Positions 39,979 to 52,690 are shown, counted from the first letter of the stretch. The stretch is DNA of 64,000 nt from Burhinus oedicnemus (GCA_008921705.1 VFFE01007128.1:2431868-2495867), one strand, 5' to 3'. A program made the numbers and translations. The notes: generated by a model from the letters alone, not told the origin.

Positions 39979-41699
39979 AGCAGAAGATGTGGCCACAGTT
40001 AGAAATACGTATGGCAGCTCTGTAAAGCCCTGCATTTAGCCTAGAAGGTGTTTTACCTTTTGCCTTGTCACATAACGGGAGCTTTGTAACTCAAGGCAAT
40101 CCCACCCTCCCCAAAGGGAAATATGCTCACGCTATAATATTTACTATTAAAAACCCTCAAAGTACAGGAATTCTTGTGATACTAGTTAAAATTACATATA
40201 ATGATTTTTCCAGAAACTGTTTTCCTGTATCAAACACTGCTATAAATACACATTTGTTAAAAGCATGTTATTTAATATTCTATAGCTAGGTGTTATATTT
40301 CTGTTGTAGGCATAAGTCTCTAGAGGTAAATGTCACCACTCCCAGAGTCCATCCTTTGTGCAATGTTTTTAAGATTTCTTGGTTTGCAGCCTTTTATTTC
40401 AAAGTGTGCTTTTTGTGAATATTTTTATTTAAGTCTGAGTTTGTAAATCATTTATGTCATGAGTTTAATATTACTCTTTGTGTTTATGAAGAAACATACA
40501 TAAAAAAGGTATCAAAGAAAATACATCACTTGTGTTCATTCAATCTATTTTCTGTGGTAAGGACAAATTATATCTTGTTCCTTAGTAGGGTGAGTTTGGT
40601 TGTGAGCTTTTCTTTTTTTTTTTTTTGAGAGAGAATGATTTTGATATTAGGTATGTGATAGCCTAAAGAGCAAATATTTCCATTTTGTTAGTGTTTGAAT
40701 GGGAGCAGGCAAACCATGAAACTTTGATTATCTGGCTAAGTTCTGCACGTGGCTGACTCCTGCTAACAGCTGACCGAGATTTATTTGGTTACTTTATACA
40801 ACAGCTTGTGTGCATGACTGAGCTGGTGCGACACAGAGACATCTCCAGGTTTTAAGTGCATGCGCAGCAGATTAAAATCACCCGAAAAAGGAGAGATTTT
40901 TTAGAGGGGTCTCTCCTCCTGACTCTTGCAAGAGGGGATGATGTTTTCTCATGTACTGTGGAATTTTCTTCAGAGGATGGGGAGTTATCAGTGTAGACTG
41001 GTTGAAAAGTGCAGGGCATGGTTATATTTGGTTTAATTGTTAGAATAACAGGTTTGTTTTTGGAAACACCATGAGATCTACAGTGAATTAACACGTAAAG
41101 ATAACCTAGTCTGCACTGTGGAGAAAGCTGAGAAGGAATCACTAAATCTGGTATAAAAGATATTTTAATTTATAGTTGTTACTAGTGAATTCTGCTCTAG
41201 TTCTTTGTAACTCTTCTCTTTTTATGGAGTGGTTCAGAAAAAAAATATTCCTATTACTGTTGTAACTTAAAATACTAAACAACAGAGGATAAATTGAATC
41301 ATACTGTAGTCCTGCAAAGCCAAATCAGGTCTCCTTTTTTTTTTTTTTTTATTTTATTAATTCTCTCTGTCTGTCTTTGTCTTTCTCATGTCTGAGAGCA
41401 GGGAGGGTGGATGAAAATCAGTGGTAATAAAAATTAGTTCAATGCATCCTTACAGGAAAGTCGGTCTGACTGTCAGATTCAAGAGCCAGATGTAGTATCA
41501 GACCCAATGAATTAATTCTGGCTTTTATGCACAATGTGGCTAAAAATTTGCTGCTTTCAACTTTGAAACTGGAAGCATTGCAGAGATGTGGGCAAAATTG
41601 AGGGAATTAATAGAACTGATCTTAGTCAGGTCTTTTTATACATAAGTAACTGCAGACTGAGAAGTGGCTTGTTCTCTAGTATGCACTGAGTAAAATGTC

Positions 41700-44600
41700 T
41701 GGGATATTTGCAGCCCATGGGCTTCTAGTTGTGAGCTCACTGAAGCAGAGAGGAAAATTGAGACATCTTACTCAAGTTATTTGAAGCCTATTACATCCTG
41801 AATATAACATTTCTACGCAAAGAAAAAATCAGAGACATAAATGGAGACTTGCTTATATAATTGATGAGTGGGTAATGCAGCTACTCTTGAAAACAGGAGG
41901 ACAGGGCATGCAAAAGGATAGAATACTCATATAACATTCAAAAGGAATATATGAACAGGCACTAATGTCAGACAAATTAACATTAGAAAGAGCTTTGGAA
42001 GATGCAGATTATGTGAGGCAGCTAAAGAAAAGAAGAAAAAACCTCCCTGACATCAGTTGTATAATAACAAGGAAATGACCCTCCATCTAACAAAAAACCC
42101 CCAAACTCCAACCAAAACACAACCAACTAAAAAAAAAAACAACAAACCACACCAACAGAGATGTGTAGGAGCCAGCTACACACACAATGAAGAGATAAGG
42201 CTGCATTGCACTAGTGGCATGAGGGTTGATGACATGCACGTGACATCTCAGGAAAATGTGTGTAATTCAAAGTTGGCATCATTGGAGGATTCATCTCCCC
42301 TAACTTCAGACACCTTATAGTTGGATATTGGAAAGAAATCTAATCTACCAGCCCTACTTTTTTATTGATAAAGAGAAATGACCAAATCCCAAGGCGCAGT
42401 TAGTCTCGTCCTGCAGTGCTTGAGTTAATTGAAATGAATTGAAACTAGGATGAGTTTCTTTCCCTTTGTTTGACTATAAAAGAGTATGAACAACTAGATT
42501 ATACTTAGATGGCTAATAATTAAGTATTTAAATTTTGGTGTAATGAATCTCACTTCAGGATATAAGAAAATAGTACCTTTGAGGCAAAATATAAGAAACC
42601 AAACACAACATCCTCCATACCAAGGAAACCAGGAGTGTATGAAAGGCATCCATTTTCATAATTAGGAAGTACTATGTTAAATGTATTTAGAAGAAAAAAG
42701 ATAAAAATAATATAAATTTCTGGGTAATAAGTATGGCATCAAAGCCAGCAGCAGAAACAAAAACCTTAAGTCATTAAGCTTCTGAAAACCTGAATGACCA
42801 GGGAATTCATTAAAAGGAATTTCACCTCGGAGAAAACTTAGAGATTTCCTGGCATGTTTGAAGGCATCGAAAATTTCTCAGGACACTGCAAAACTGGTCT
42901 ACTCTTGGCTTGGCAATAGGGTTTCTTTTCCTGCAGAAAAAGAACTTCTGCATGTGGTACATCTTTAATGTGATTACAACTGGAGATACCATTGGTATGA
43001 GTAAGCTAAATTATTGCATTAGAAAAGATGAGCACTGGTGTGACCTGGTTGTGCAATAGGTCCTTAAGACCTTAAAAAGACTCTGATGCCAGCTGCCTCA
43101 GATGAGATCACTTTCAAGCTCTTCACATGAAGTGCATTCATTTTATAAAATGCTTCAGCCCTGGTACTGGCAGAGGGAATGAATGTGGAAGAGCAAGCAA
43201 GTTAGCAGGGATTTCTGCACTGTGTGGAAGATTATGTTTCATGAGAATGTCCTTGGCATCACCATCTGTCCGAGAAGTATTCCAGAAAACAGATGTGTGA
43301 AGAATGAGGACTGGCAGCAGTTACGCGCCTTGCTAATGACAATGTAATACCAGTGGCACCAGAAATGTAATCATTTGCAAGATGCAGGGAGACTAAACCT
43401 TAAAGATTAAATGCAGTGAAGTATAAGTACAAACTGGTTTTCGTCAAATGAATTACTTCAATCGGATCATAGAGGGAGAGAGAAAAGTTCTGATCCAAGT
43501 AAAGTGAAAGCTATAAAGCTTTTAAAAACCTCTCATCAATAAATTATATTGGGTATAATGAACTCGTACCTACTAAGACAGGTACTGAGGATAGAAATGA
43601 TTGTAGTGCCTCTACCCTGGGAGAGGAGAACTTGGGGACCAGGAGGGTGTTGGAAGGAGTGGGTAGCAAGAGAGTAATGTGAACAAGACTTTCCAAACAA
43701 GATGGGCATCATTCTGCTCAAACTAAAATATTACAGTGAAAGCAAGGCAATAAAATGGCTGCTAGAACTTTGTAAGAAGCAGATGGAGTAATATTCTTGC
43801 TATGGCCCTCCGGTGACATGGATTAAGAGCTAAAGCCAATTACCAAAATTATACCCAAATAGGAAAATAATTATTTTGGCATATTTTTAGGAAGTCAGAT
43901 CAGATATTTCACCATTACATAGATATAGCTGCACAATAACAGTTAAAATACTTCGCAGGTCTGTGGACAGCGTTTTTGGCAAATCTCCAGCCTTCTGTAT
44001 TGCCCAGATTCAGAGGATGCTCTCAGTTATAAAGGTACAACTTGAAAAGGAAATAGGATCCCTGATGAGAAAATCCTGTAAAGAACTTTTTTCTTGCACA
44101 ATTTTGTTGAAGGATGAGCTATGAACATGGAGGAAGACTTGGAGGAATAATGTGTCTTATATTCTGATGCTTGCTTGTGTTTGTAAAGATGTTAACAAAA
44201 ACAGAGAAACAAAAGTGATAATTTACTGTATCTTTCAGAAAAAAAATTAGGATGATCTGTATAAAAATAACAGACTCTGTCTTCCTCTATCATAAGACTG
44301 TGGAATAAAGAGATGGGTGTCATGCCAGAAGGGAAGAGAACTCCAATAAAAAAAAAAAAAAAGAGAAAATTTTGAAAAAGTTTTTTGAGGACTGGTTGGT
44401 ACAGTACTGAAGATAGAGAGCTATTCTCTTGGCCCAGTATGCGTGTACAAACAGAACTGTGATCAGGGATGTGTGTATCCCTGTAGAACATAAAAGCAGG
44501 GCACCAAGGTGACCTGTGCTGGGTGAAGCCCACGACAAAGCTGACAGCAACAGGGTAACATACAATGTACTAATCAAACTATATTATTGTTTATTTGTAC
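41700..44600 (+). other. purine-leaning stretch, possible decayed retroelement
   Basis: By eye, the plus strand is enriched in A and G over almost 3 kb, unlike its flanks (for example 43621-43680 and 42001-42040). An AATAAA at about 44345 runs into 16 consecutive A (44348-44363). This strand asymmetry with a terminal poly(A) is what a degraded retroelement on the plus strand could leave. I could not identify gag, pol, a primer site or LTR termini, and no open frame longer than about 115 codons survives. The alternative is ordinary unique sequence with a chance A-run. Confidence 0.25.
42089..42158 (+). repeat. A/C-only tract
   Basis: CAAAAAACCCCCAAAC, then CCAACCAAAACAC, CAACC, an A11 run, and CAACAAACCACACCAAC. 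One of the longest plus-strand A/C tracts in the window. Confidence 0.9.
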
Positions 44601-47000
44601 AGTTGTGAGACACCATACTCATTCCAGATACGGAAGTAGATTCAAAACCTGTGTGACAAGATCAGGACATGGTTTAGTATTTTTTGCAGAAGACTGTTTT
44701 ACTCAGTAGTGTGTTGTACTTCTGGCCAGTTAGGTAATGAGTAAGAGGCACTGGGAGTGACTTAAAAGCAGTCTTTTAATCTCCCTACGCTGAGCTGAGC
44801 CACTGAGAGCAGGATAGCCTTTGTAAAGCCCTGTTAATGGAAAGCTTGTTTAGTTTAATATATCGTCTGACAATCTCTAGTCCTGTGAGCAGACTGGTCC
44901 AAAGATTATGTCTTCAGATTCTCCAGCAGCTTTTTCCAATGTGTAACCCATGTTACATGCACAATTAGCTAGCTGGATGAAGTTGGAAGTCTCTAATAGG
45001 TTTGTGAAGAAAGCACATAAACAAGTGAAGGGCTCAGTGGTGAGGAAGGGAAGATATATTGCACAGGAACAGGTTCCACTGTAATTCAAAGAAAGCAGCC
45101 TTCTGGCAAGCCAGATTTTTGCTTTTGTAAAGCTATTTTAAAACCAAGAAAGACCTGTTATAGAAAACCCTCATGATATAATGTTCCCTAACAGGTATGC
45201 AAATTTCAGTGCAAAGAACAATTGAGGATAATGAATTATGGCAGATATCCTAGAAAAAAACCCCAAATTACTGAACAAAGATAATAGCAGCTTTTGTACT
45301 GCTAGAAGTGAAAGGAATGTGAGGTAGTTATCCTAATATTACAGTTTAAAATTCTAAATAGGTAAACCAGAATATTTTTGTTTAGGAACAGTGGCAGATT
45401 AAAATAACAGTACAGAGGATACATATTAAGAGATCAAACTGCCTTTTGATCAGCAGAGAAACTTATCAAATATAAAACAGAAATAGGAAAAACTTGCACT
45501 AGATTTCCAGTTGGGATAGTTCATCTCACTGCTCCTGTCACTGTACTAGTCTGGAGTGCGATAACCAGACTCAATATCTGTCTTTGTGCAAAAGGCTTTC
45601 CTGTGAGCCTGTGAATGGTAGAGAAATGTATGTTGGATGAGGACAGTGTGCTGTGATGGAGAAAGTTTGAGACGCATGGGGCAGTGAGTGGGGTGGGAAC
45701 AAGACAGATTTTTGCAAGGGTGACAAATGACTTTTATGGTTTGGTTAGAAATATAGTTGAGCAAAGGTGGAAAAATAAGATTATTTTTGCTAGAGTGAAG
45801 ATTTGAAGGGGAGAGAGTTTTGCAAAGCTATGGCATTCCAGATGAGAAGCTGCAATGAGAATTTCTAAGCCTTTCTTCTGTTTTACTCCATTTTTAAAGG
45901 AATGTGGGGACTTAATGAAATTACAGAGTGCTCACTTTCAGGCAAACAGAAAGATGTGTGGTTTTATAGCAGGTATTCAAGGTGTGGCAATCATTGCCTG
46001 AAGAAATCATGGAGCCTGTGATAAAGGGAAGTGTAATGTGATACTGTAACACAGTTACAGCTGTGCAAGCCAAGGCAACAGGGGGTGACAGGCCTTAGGC
46101 CTCTGGGAGGGGTGACAGAACTCCCCTGCTTTTTTCTGTACAACCCACAAGATGTAATTGGAGGGTTTTATTTCTTCCATCTGCTGTGGGAACATCAGCA
46201 TGATGGTAAATAATGGATGTGCCACAGTACGGGGAAATCTGTGCCCTTGTAATGCTGTCATTGCTGTATTTGGGTAACATATAAAATGCTTTTGTAATTT
46301 TTTTAATGGATTATTTTTGATGTGTTATTAGAGATGTTGCAGGTATTAGTCAGGAATCAGTTTCAGAGAGGTTAAGCCCGTCTCTTAAAGCTCACCTACC
46401 TCACATCGGACAGTTTATTTTGTTTCCAGCGAAAGATTCTGGAAACAGATTATGAAAGATATTTTTGTTTTAATTTGGCATCATTCCCTTCTATTTATTG
46501 GTGCAATACACTGCACGTGTACCAATGCTGGCACTGACCCAAATACAGGCAATAATAGAGGTGGGGAAAAGTACAGTGCAGCATGAATAAGCATGAGGTT
46601 TTCTCATTCTCAGTGTTTCATTACAGATGGAGAGGTCAGCTATTGGGGTTTCAGTCATGAGTTGCTCATAATACAAAAGCCGGCTCTACCGTGCGTGAGC
46701 AAGTGTAGCTGTTCTGTGCATGTGATTTGGCTAAGAAACACATTCGTTGAGATCAGTGCTTTTCTTTTCCTTTCCCATCTCTGACAACGCCTGCACTCAA
46801 CTCCTAATCCAGATTTGATTTCAGAACTGCCACTCAGATTTCACTCTAATGGTTTGTTTCCAAATACCTTCACATTTTAATTGACAGACCTAGATTTGTA
46901 CTCGAAAGCCTAACTCTGTGCAAACTTATGTTCAGTTTATTTCCTTTTTTTTCACAGCTATTTTTTCCCCACATAAAACTGATGTAGTCACTTGCTTATC

Positions 47001-47027
47001 TTTTTTTTTTTTTTTTTTTTTTTTTTT
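47001..47027. repeat. poly(T) run, about 27 bases
   Basis: The longest uninterrupted T homopolymer in the window, after TTGCTTATC and before CTTTTACC. Length is likely polymorphic or uncertain in the assembly. Confidence 0.95.
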
Positions 47028-48095
47028 CTTTTACCATTTTGGTAGAGGTATGTCCTGTTCTGATTCAGTGAACTTTAAAATTATTGCTTGGCTGTTGATG
47101 ACGGCTTGGTTAGATGACAGAATTTGATAGCTAAGCCCATTGATCTGTTTTACTGCTGTGAGAGAGCATAGGAAGGAATTTGGTCACTTGAAGGCACTTG
47201 ACTTCTCCAAGTTCTTCCAAAATTTTGTTGCGAGTAGAAGGGACCTGTTTTTATCAGTGCAGTTAACTCTCTCCAGCATGTTTACACAGCTCTGCTGTGG
47301 AAGGGATGCAAAGCACTGTCCTTTCTTCTCTGGGGCTTCAGCTTTCAGGATTTACGTTACCAGCCTTGCTTGCTTTGGTTTCCAGGTATGCCTATGACTA
47401 AGACCTGGCAGATATCAAAATGGCTTCTATGCCTGTGAGAGGAGCATGGGTAGCCTGGCCCCATAAATAATCAATCTTCTGCAATGGCATGGCTGGATCT
47501 AATTCGGTAACAACCAGAGCACTCTAGTGTAGAGGACAGAAGATCAAGCAAAGAACTGAAATCTCCTGTGGACCTGTGTTTCTCAAAGTGTGAAAGAGCT
47601 TTGAGCAGCAGCAGGTATGACATGCCTCCTGCTTTCCATATGAGCTAAGGCAAGGGACCAGGCTCACTGTGTGTGAACTGCAAGAGTCCTGTAAGGTGTT
47701 TGGAAGTGAAAATCTGAATACAATATAGGTTAGTTTGATTTGCCCTTCTGAGGTGGTGTCAGTTATGTGTCGTCTAAGGGCTGAGTTTTTCCTGTTGAAC
47801 CATAATAAGCTCTTGTCTAGAGCATCACCATCAAGACTCCCAAGACAAGGCATTCCTTGGCATGTCAACCAGTGACTGAGGTCATGTAGTCCTCCAAGCT
47901 CCTGTCAATCAGAGGCATGCAATACTGCCACAGGCACCTGAATTGGCAAGGCTTTCTAGTACTCTGGTATGGACCACTACATCTAGATTTTGGTCTTGTT
48001 AATTAATAATCCAAATTGAAGGTCACCTATTATTTATTAGGAGGATGATAACAACCTCTAATAGGCTTTTGAATCAAAATCCATGATGGTACCTT

Positions 48096-48219
48096 AAAAA
48101 AAGAAAAACAACAAAAAAACCCCAAACCAAAACAAAAAAACCACAAAACCAAAACCAAAACAAAACCAAACAAGAATGAAAACCGATGAAAACCAAACCC
48201 CAACCAAAACAAAAAACCC
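48096..48219 (+). repeat. long A/C-rich tract, (AAAACC)n-like
   Basis: Starts A7-G-A5-CAACA7-CCCC-AAACC and continues as irregular AAAACC/AAAACA words for about 120 bases, with a small interruption (GAATGAAAACCGATG) near 48175-48190. It is the longest example of the A/C motif family here and is free of coding potential. Confidence 0.93.
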
Positions 48220-48632
48220 TGGTCTCCCAAAAAACCTGTTGAAACATTTGGCTAAGCTTGCTGGCTATCTTAGCAGTAGCAGTCATATTTTTAAGTACTT
48301 AATGAATTGTATGTAACATTGCAGTATAGAAATGGCTGGCATCAAGGTACTCTCTTAGAAGATACAGAGCTTGCAGTGCTGTACTGGGAAATGAGCTGCC
48401 TGAAAGGTTAAAGTCAAATTCTTCTAGAAAACGTGAAAAAGAAATAGGGGAGAGAAAAGGGTCAAACAAATGCTTTGGTTTTGTCAAAATTGGAAATGGT
48501 TACTATCTTGCACTAGATATTTAAATTTTCAATAAATTATTTTAAACTAAACTACATTTGTCTTCACTTTGTTTACTGTGGAATCTGGGACTAAGTATCA
48601 AATAGACTTAATATTGCAAATTGTCAAAAATT

Positions 48633-48662
48633 AAAAAAAACCCCAAAACCAAAAAACCCAGC
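48633..48662 (+). repeat. A/C-only tract
   Basis: A8-CCCC-AAAA-CC-A6-CCC order, nearly identical in architecture to the modules at about 36285 and 48115. Confidence 0.9.
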
Positions 48663-48884
48663 CCAGCATTAGTAAATCATAATTAGTTTAAAATCACATC
48701 ATATAAATTTTAAAAATAAACTTATTTTCTAGTGTTTGGTCCTGGAAACCTCCTCCAACCTCTGGGATATAGCCCTTGGAGATACGCCATTTTAGGCTGT
48801 ATTTGGAACTCTTTTCCTGTGGCTGTCAAGGAAGAAGAGAACTGTAACACAGTGACAATAACATCTATTTAACCTACATATAAG

Positions 48885-49962
48885 GCTGTTGAGAATGTTT
48901 TTATAGAAAATAGATCTTGTCAGGCAAATCTAATTTTATCCTTGGATGAAATTACAAGTTTGATAAAAATGACCTGCATTTAATAAGCTTTGTTAAGGCA
49001 TTTAGAATGGCATTATGATAAAAAATTAGCTCTCTACATTGTCGATAAGGCATGCATTAAATTGATTAAGAATGGGCTGGTTGATAGACCTGAAATAGTT
49101 ATTGCCAGTGGAGAACTGCCATGAATTGGTGAGTGTTTGAATGCAGGTTTGAGAGGAGTCAATAGAAAATTTGATATTCAATAATTTCACCACTATGAAG
49201 TCACTGATGATAAAACTTGTGGATGATGCAGACTAAATCATGATAAGGACAGAGCAGTTGTGTAGACATACCTTGATTGCCTTGTAATCTGGTCTCATTC
49301 AAATGCATTTCCTCTAATTGCATTCCTGAAAGCAAATAAGCAAGGAGGGCCAACCTTCCCTGTAGTGCTTGTGGGCTGTAGTGACTTTTCTCACAAGCTC
49401 CGAGGAAAGCGATGCAGGCAAACAGTGAGTGGAGAATAAAACTAGTGTGCCAATACTTCTGTATTAGATGCTAGTGAGACCAGCATTGGAATAACATGCC
49501 CAATGTGGTGATCCATGTTTTAAAATGGTTTTCAAAAAGCTGGGAAGGATGTAAGAAAGAAAGCAAGCCCCCTCATTCTTCCCCCAAAATACTAAAAATA
49601 AAGGCAAAGGTAAAATAGTGACTTAATGAACTTTTTAAGTACCTTTTAATGAAAAAATACATGATCCTGGAATGTTTACTTTAAAAAAAATGAATTAATG
49701 CAGGCAATAAGCTCAATCTGTGCTAAAAGACACAAACGAAGATGTTTTAACAGTGACTAACCAGTGGAAAATATTCCTAAGGGAAGTAATGAATTCTCCT
49801 TTGCTGGTATTTTCTGATCAGGAATGGATGCCTTCCTGATACCTGGTATCCGTTAGCTCACACAAGTTTCTGAAATCAATAGAGGATGAAATTTAAGAGT
49901 CTGTGATGTACAGGAATTCAGACTTGATAATGCAAAAGGCCCTGTGAAGCCTAAAATTTAAG
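48885..49962 (+). mobile_element. ancient CR1-type LINE relic (reverse transcriptase region to 3' end)
   Basis: Highly decayed but recognisable when translated. The plus frame near 48892-48940 reads FIENRSCQANLI, then DEITSLI. About 49020-49070 reads KLALYIVDKACIKLIKN. About 49080-49120 reads VDRPEIVIASGELP. These follow in order the finger and palm segments of CR1 reverse transcriptases of the turtle/crocodile type. Downstream, 49200-49330 resembles the region around FADD (AADD-like site eroded) and 49465-49560 resembles the LVRPALEYC...FKK block at the DNA level. About 49750-49830 (TGACTAACCAGTGGAAAA...) resembles the VTNHWN segment. The end near 49955 resembles the CR1 3' UTR terminus. Many stops and frameshifts show it is long dead. 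The comparison is from memory of the family, so boundaries are approximate. Confidence 0.8.
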
Positions 49963-52039
49963 CTTGATGAATTTTATTAGTTAACACCTTAGAAGCCCTT
50001 TGACACTAGGAAAGTCATAGAAGTGTTCACTCAAGTTACTTCCCTCTGGAAAGATAGTTGCCTTAGTATCTAAGAAATATTTAATCCTTAAATTAAGCTC
50101 TTTTTTAAAAAACAAAACCAACTTAATTTCTTATGTGCTTAGTTGTCTCAGGTTATGTCTGTGTGACTACAATTGCTAAACCCTATCTTTCTAGTTACTT
50201 AGCTCTGCTTCATTTAGCTTGCTAGCATTCTGTGGAAGCACATCATCTAAGCTCCTCCTTGTTCTCCACCAATGGAATAAGTATTTCATTATTTTTGCGT
50301 GTGAATCTGTAGATCTTGAATGAGTTTTACAATACCGTATTGGCTTTGTACTCAATTATAATCACTAGCTTCAAGTTTGTCAACAGCAATCTGCAGAGGA
50401 TGCAACTCATTTAGCATCTTGATAAAATTGCTGTGTGCAAGGTATTTAGAATTAAAGTAACTTTTTTTTTTTTATTTACACTCCTGGCTTCAACATGTAT
50501 GAATACAATTACAGTAATGAATTATTCCCTCTTATTCTGGAAAAATGTCTCCAAATCACATCGAAGATCTCGTGGAAATTGATACTAGATCAAAGATTTG
50601 TCTGTCTCTGCAGAACTGTTCTTAGTATGCTGTGGCAAGGCATTTGATGGTGCATGGGGAAAACACTATCCCAGCCAGGATATCATTAGTGATGGACAGC
50701 TTTCAGAGGGTCAAATGTTTATTTTGCTACAGGTGTCACACACAGTAGGTGTCCCAGGACGTAGATACCTACAGTACTGTCACAGAAGCTGATGTAAATC
50801 TGTGTTAGCTAAACTCAGTCTTCATGAACATGATGATGACAAATATCTATGGCTGGTGAACAGTAGTAAAATTACCAGGTTGTGGCAGTATCTACAATGC
50901 TAGTTTTGTGTGTGGCCCTATATCACCCTGGATAGCTGGGACCATCCTCTCTCCATGCTGTGTCTGTCTTCACTCCAGTGCTATCCAGCTCCCATCCTAG
51001 TGTTTTGCACAGCCTCTGCTTCTCCTGGAGAAAGGCTGCTTTTCCCTCCTTTCTGCCTGGCCAGTGGTGCTACTTTCTCTGCTCCTCAAAGAGCCAGAGC
51101 AAACTTGTGTGTGTGTGATCAACTGGGGTTGTCTGGATCTAGCAAAACAGCAGCAAAGAAGGAAGCTGTGTTGGGGCAGGATGTTTCCAGTGCCTCGGCC
51201 CCTGACAATTTCTCTCCCAGGCACAGATACTCATCTTCTGGGGAGTTAGTGAGGTGCAAGACAGATACTAGGTACAGTCTCCAGAAACCTGATTCGCTCC
51301 TTATCCAGGAGGCTTAATAGTGTGGCAGTAGTTGGTAGCTAGTGTGTGATGATTTTTGGGGTTATGGTATCGTGAAAGACTTAAATGAGGCTGCCTCTCC
51401 TTAGTTTTACTTCAGCAGCCCAAAGGAACCCCCTAAGGGGACAATTTCCTTTCACCCATTTGGATCATTGGCATTGCCATGGTCCAGATGAGGGATTACG
51501 ACACCTTTACCAAAAAATATATTTTTTTTGCCTTTATAGCTAATAATTTTCTTCCAGAGCACCATTGGAGCAGCTGCCTCTGCTATTTTTGGCATACACA
51601 CCTCTAGACTGCAGACAAGAGCTCTCTGTCTGCCCCTTCCTAAATTATGATTTTCTGTATCTAAGCATGATGGTGGGTGTTATTGCGGATTCTGTTACAG
51701 GAGTTCTTGACTATTGCACATCCAGGAAAGCTTTTTTTTGATCAGAGTGAGGAACTCAAACTACAATTTCTGCAAGATGCTAAATTAACATTTATAATAG
51801 AAAATACCTTAGATTTCTTGGATGAAAATGTTTCTGGGTTTAGATGCCTGACGCTTCAATGAAAAGTCAGAATTTTCCAAGGGCATTTTAATTCAGTTGA
51901 AAGCTGCTTTTTCTGTTGAAAAGAGCTTTGAGGGAAAATATTTGACCAGCACAGTTAAGGCCCAGCTATACATACAAATACAGCTTTGTCTGACCTAGAA
52001 TAGTGGTTGAGGACAGAGGATTATAAGTAATTTGCGTTG
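49963..52039. other. gene-free unique sequence
   Basis: No supported gene. A 135-codon frame at 50910-51317 (plus) lies in a locally GC-richer stretch and has no domain I recognise. A short GKAFDGAWG-like peptide near 50640 recalls the CR1 SKAFD motif, but its flanks do not follow the CR1 order, so I do not extend a CR1 call over it. Confidence 0.5.
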
Positions 52040-52690
52040 AGGGGTGACTATGTAAGTTTGGCCCCAGTACTAAGCAAGGTATTTGAACACCTTCTGAAGG
52101 AAAAGGGTGATCCAAGGACTTGAAGTTACATGGAAAATTGGATAAAATATAATGTGTTTTTAACAAAAGCCAATTGTGTCAGACTAGACCAGTATCTATC
52201 TTTGATAAGATAACTCATTTGCTAGACAAGGTTGAAGTAACAGATCAAATATATATGTAGGTTTAAGTAAAGCATATAAGGTACATTGCCTCATGGGAAA
52301 ATATTATTCAAGAGAGACAAAAGGCAATAGTATGAATTAGAAGATAGATAAGAAATTAATTTCCTGTTTAGCCAGCTTGGGTCGTCTTACAAAGGGCAGA
52401 ATGGAGAGAGGCTCTATGGGGTGTGCCTGAGGCCCTAGTCTTGGGAACAGTCCTGTTACATGTAAGTGAGGCTGATGCATGAAGTACTGTTCATAAGCAG
52501 ATTTCATAAACAGGTGCAAAACAAAACCAGGATGGTGTCACCAATACCGAGGAAGATTAGATTACTCTACTTGAGCAAAGAGATAATCTTGAGGACAGCA
52601 ATAATAGAAAGGGAAGAGATTCAATAGTATAAAATACAGTCAAGCACCTATTTACTAATAAAATGAGAACACACTGCAAAACACTCTTAT
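52040..52690 (+). mobile_element. ancient CR1-type LINE relic (reverse transcriptase fragment)
   Basis: At about 52155-52205 the plus strand reads FLTKANCVRLDQYLSL, followed by FDKITHLLDK and, after eroded codons, SWENIIQ. This matches in order the CR1 segment usually containing a Cys-x-x-x-Leu finger motif, FDKITDFLDK, SKAFD and PHGKLL. Further on, about 52380-52455 corresponds to the linker ending in the SGVPQG-SVLGP segment (a CTAGTCTTGGGAAC remnant at 52435-52448). GVTNTEED at about 52536-52558 follows the place where FADDTKLG is expected. Upstream, GGGGTGACTATG at about 52041 fits the region before it. Several frameshifts and stops are present. It is a separate insertion from the relic 2 kb upstream, of a different CR1 subfamily by its sequence. 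Confidence 0.75.

Larger units (their letters stand above)
30046..41699. other. gene-free unique sequence
   Basis: No supported gene. Several 60- to 130-codon frames exist, for example 30662-31048 minus and 39108-39485 plus, but none shows a recognisable domain, conserved catalytic pattern or paired splice sites. Two adjoining hydrophobic frames at 35122-35503 look membrane-like only because the DNA is T-rich. The stretch includes A/C tracts (31117-31163, 36255-36306, 39930-39978), T-runs at 32961-32978, 39596-39611 and 41335-41350, and a 9-bp perfect stem-loop near 37582-37604. Confidence 0.55.
44601..48884. other. gene-free unique sequence
   Basis: No supported gene. Frames up to about 114 codons (47524-47868, minus strand) have no recognisable domain. 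It holds a T27 run at 47001-47027, a 124-base A/C tract at 48096-48219 and a shorter one at 48633-48662. Confidence 0.55.

Noticed and set aside
50620..50680. GKAFDGAWG peptide resembling the CR1 SKAFD motif
   Set aside because: The upstream and downstream peptide order does not continue as CR1, so the match is too short to support a third relic.
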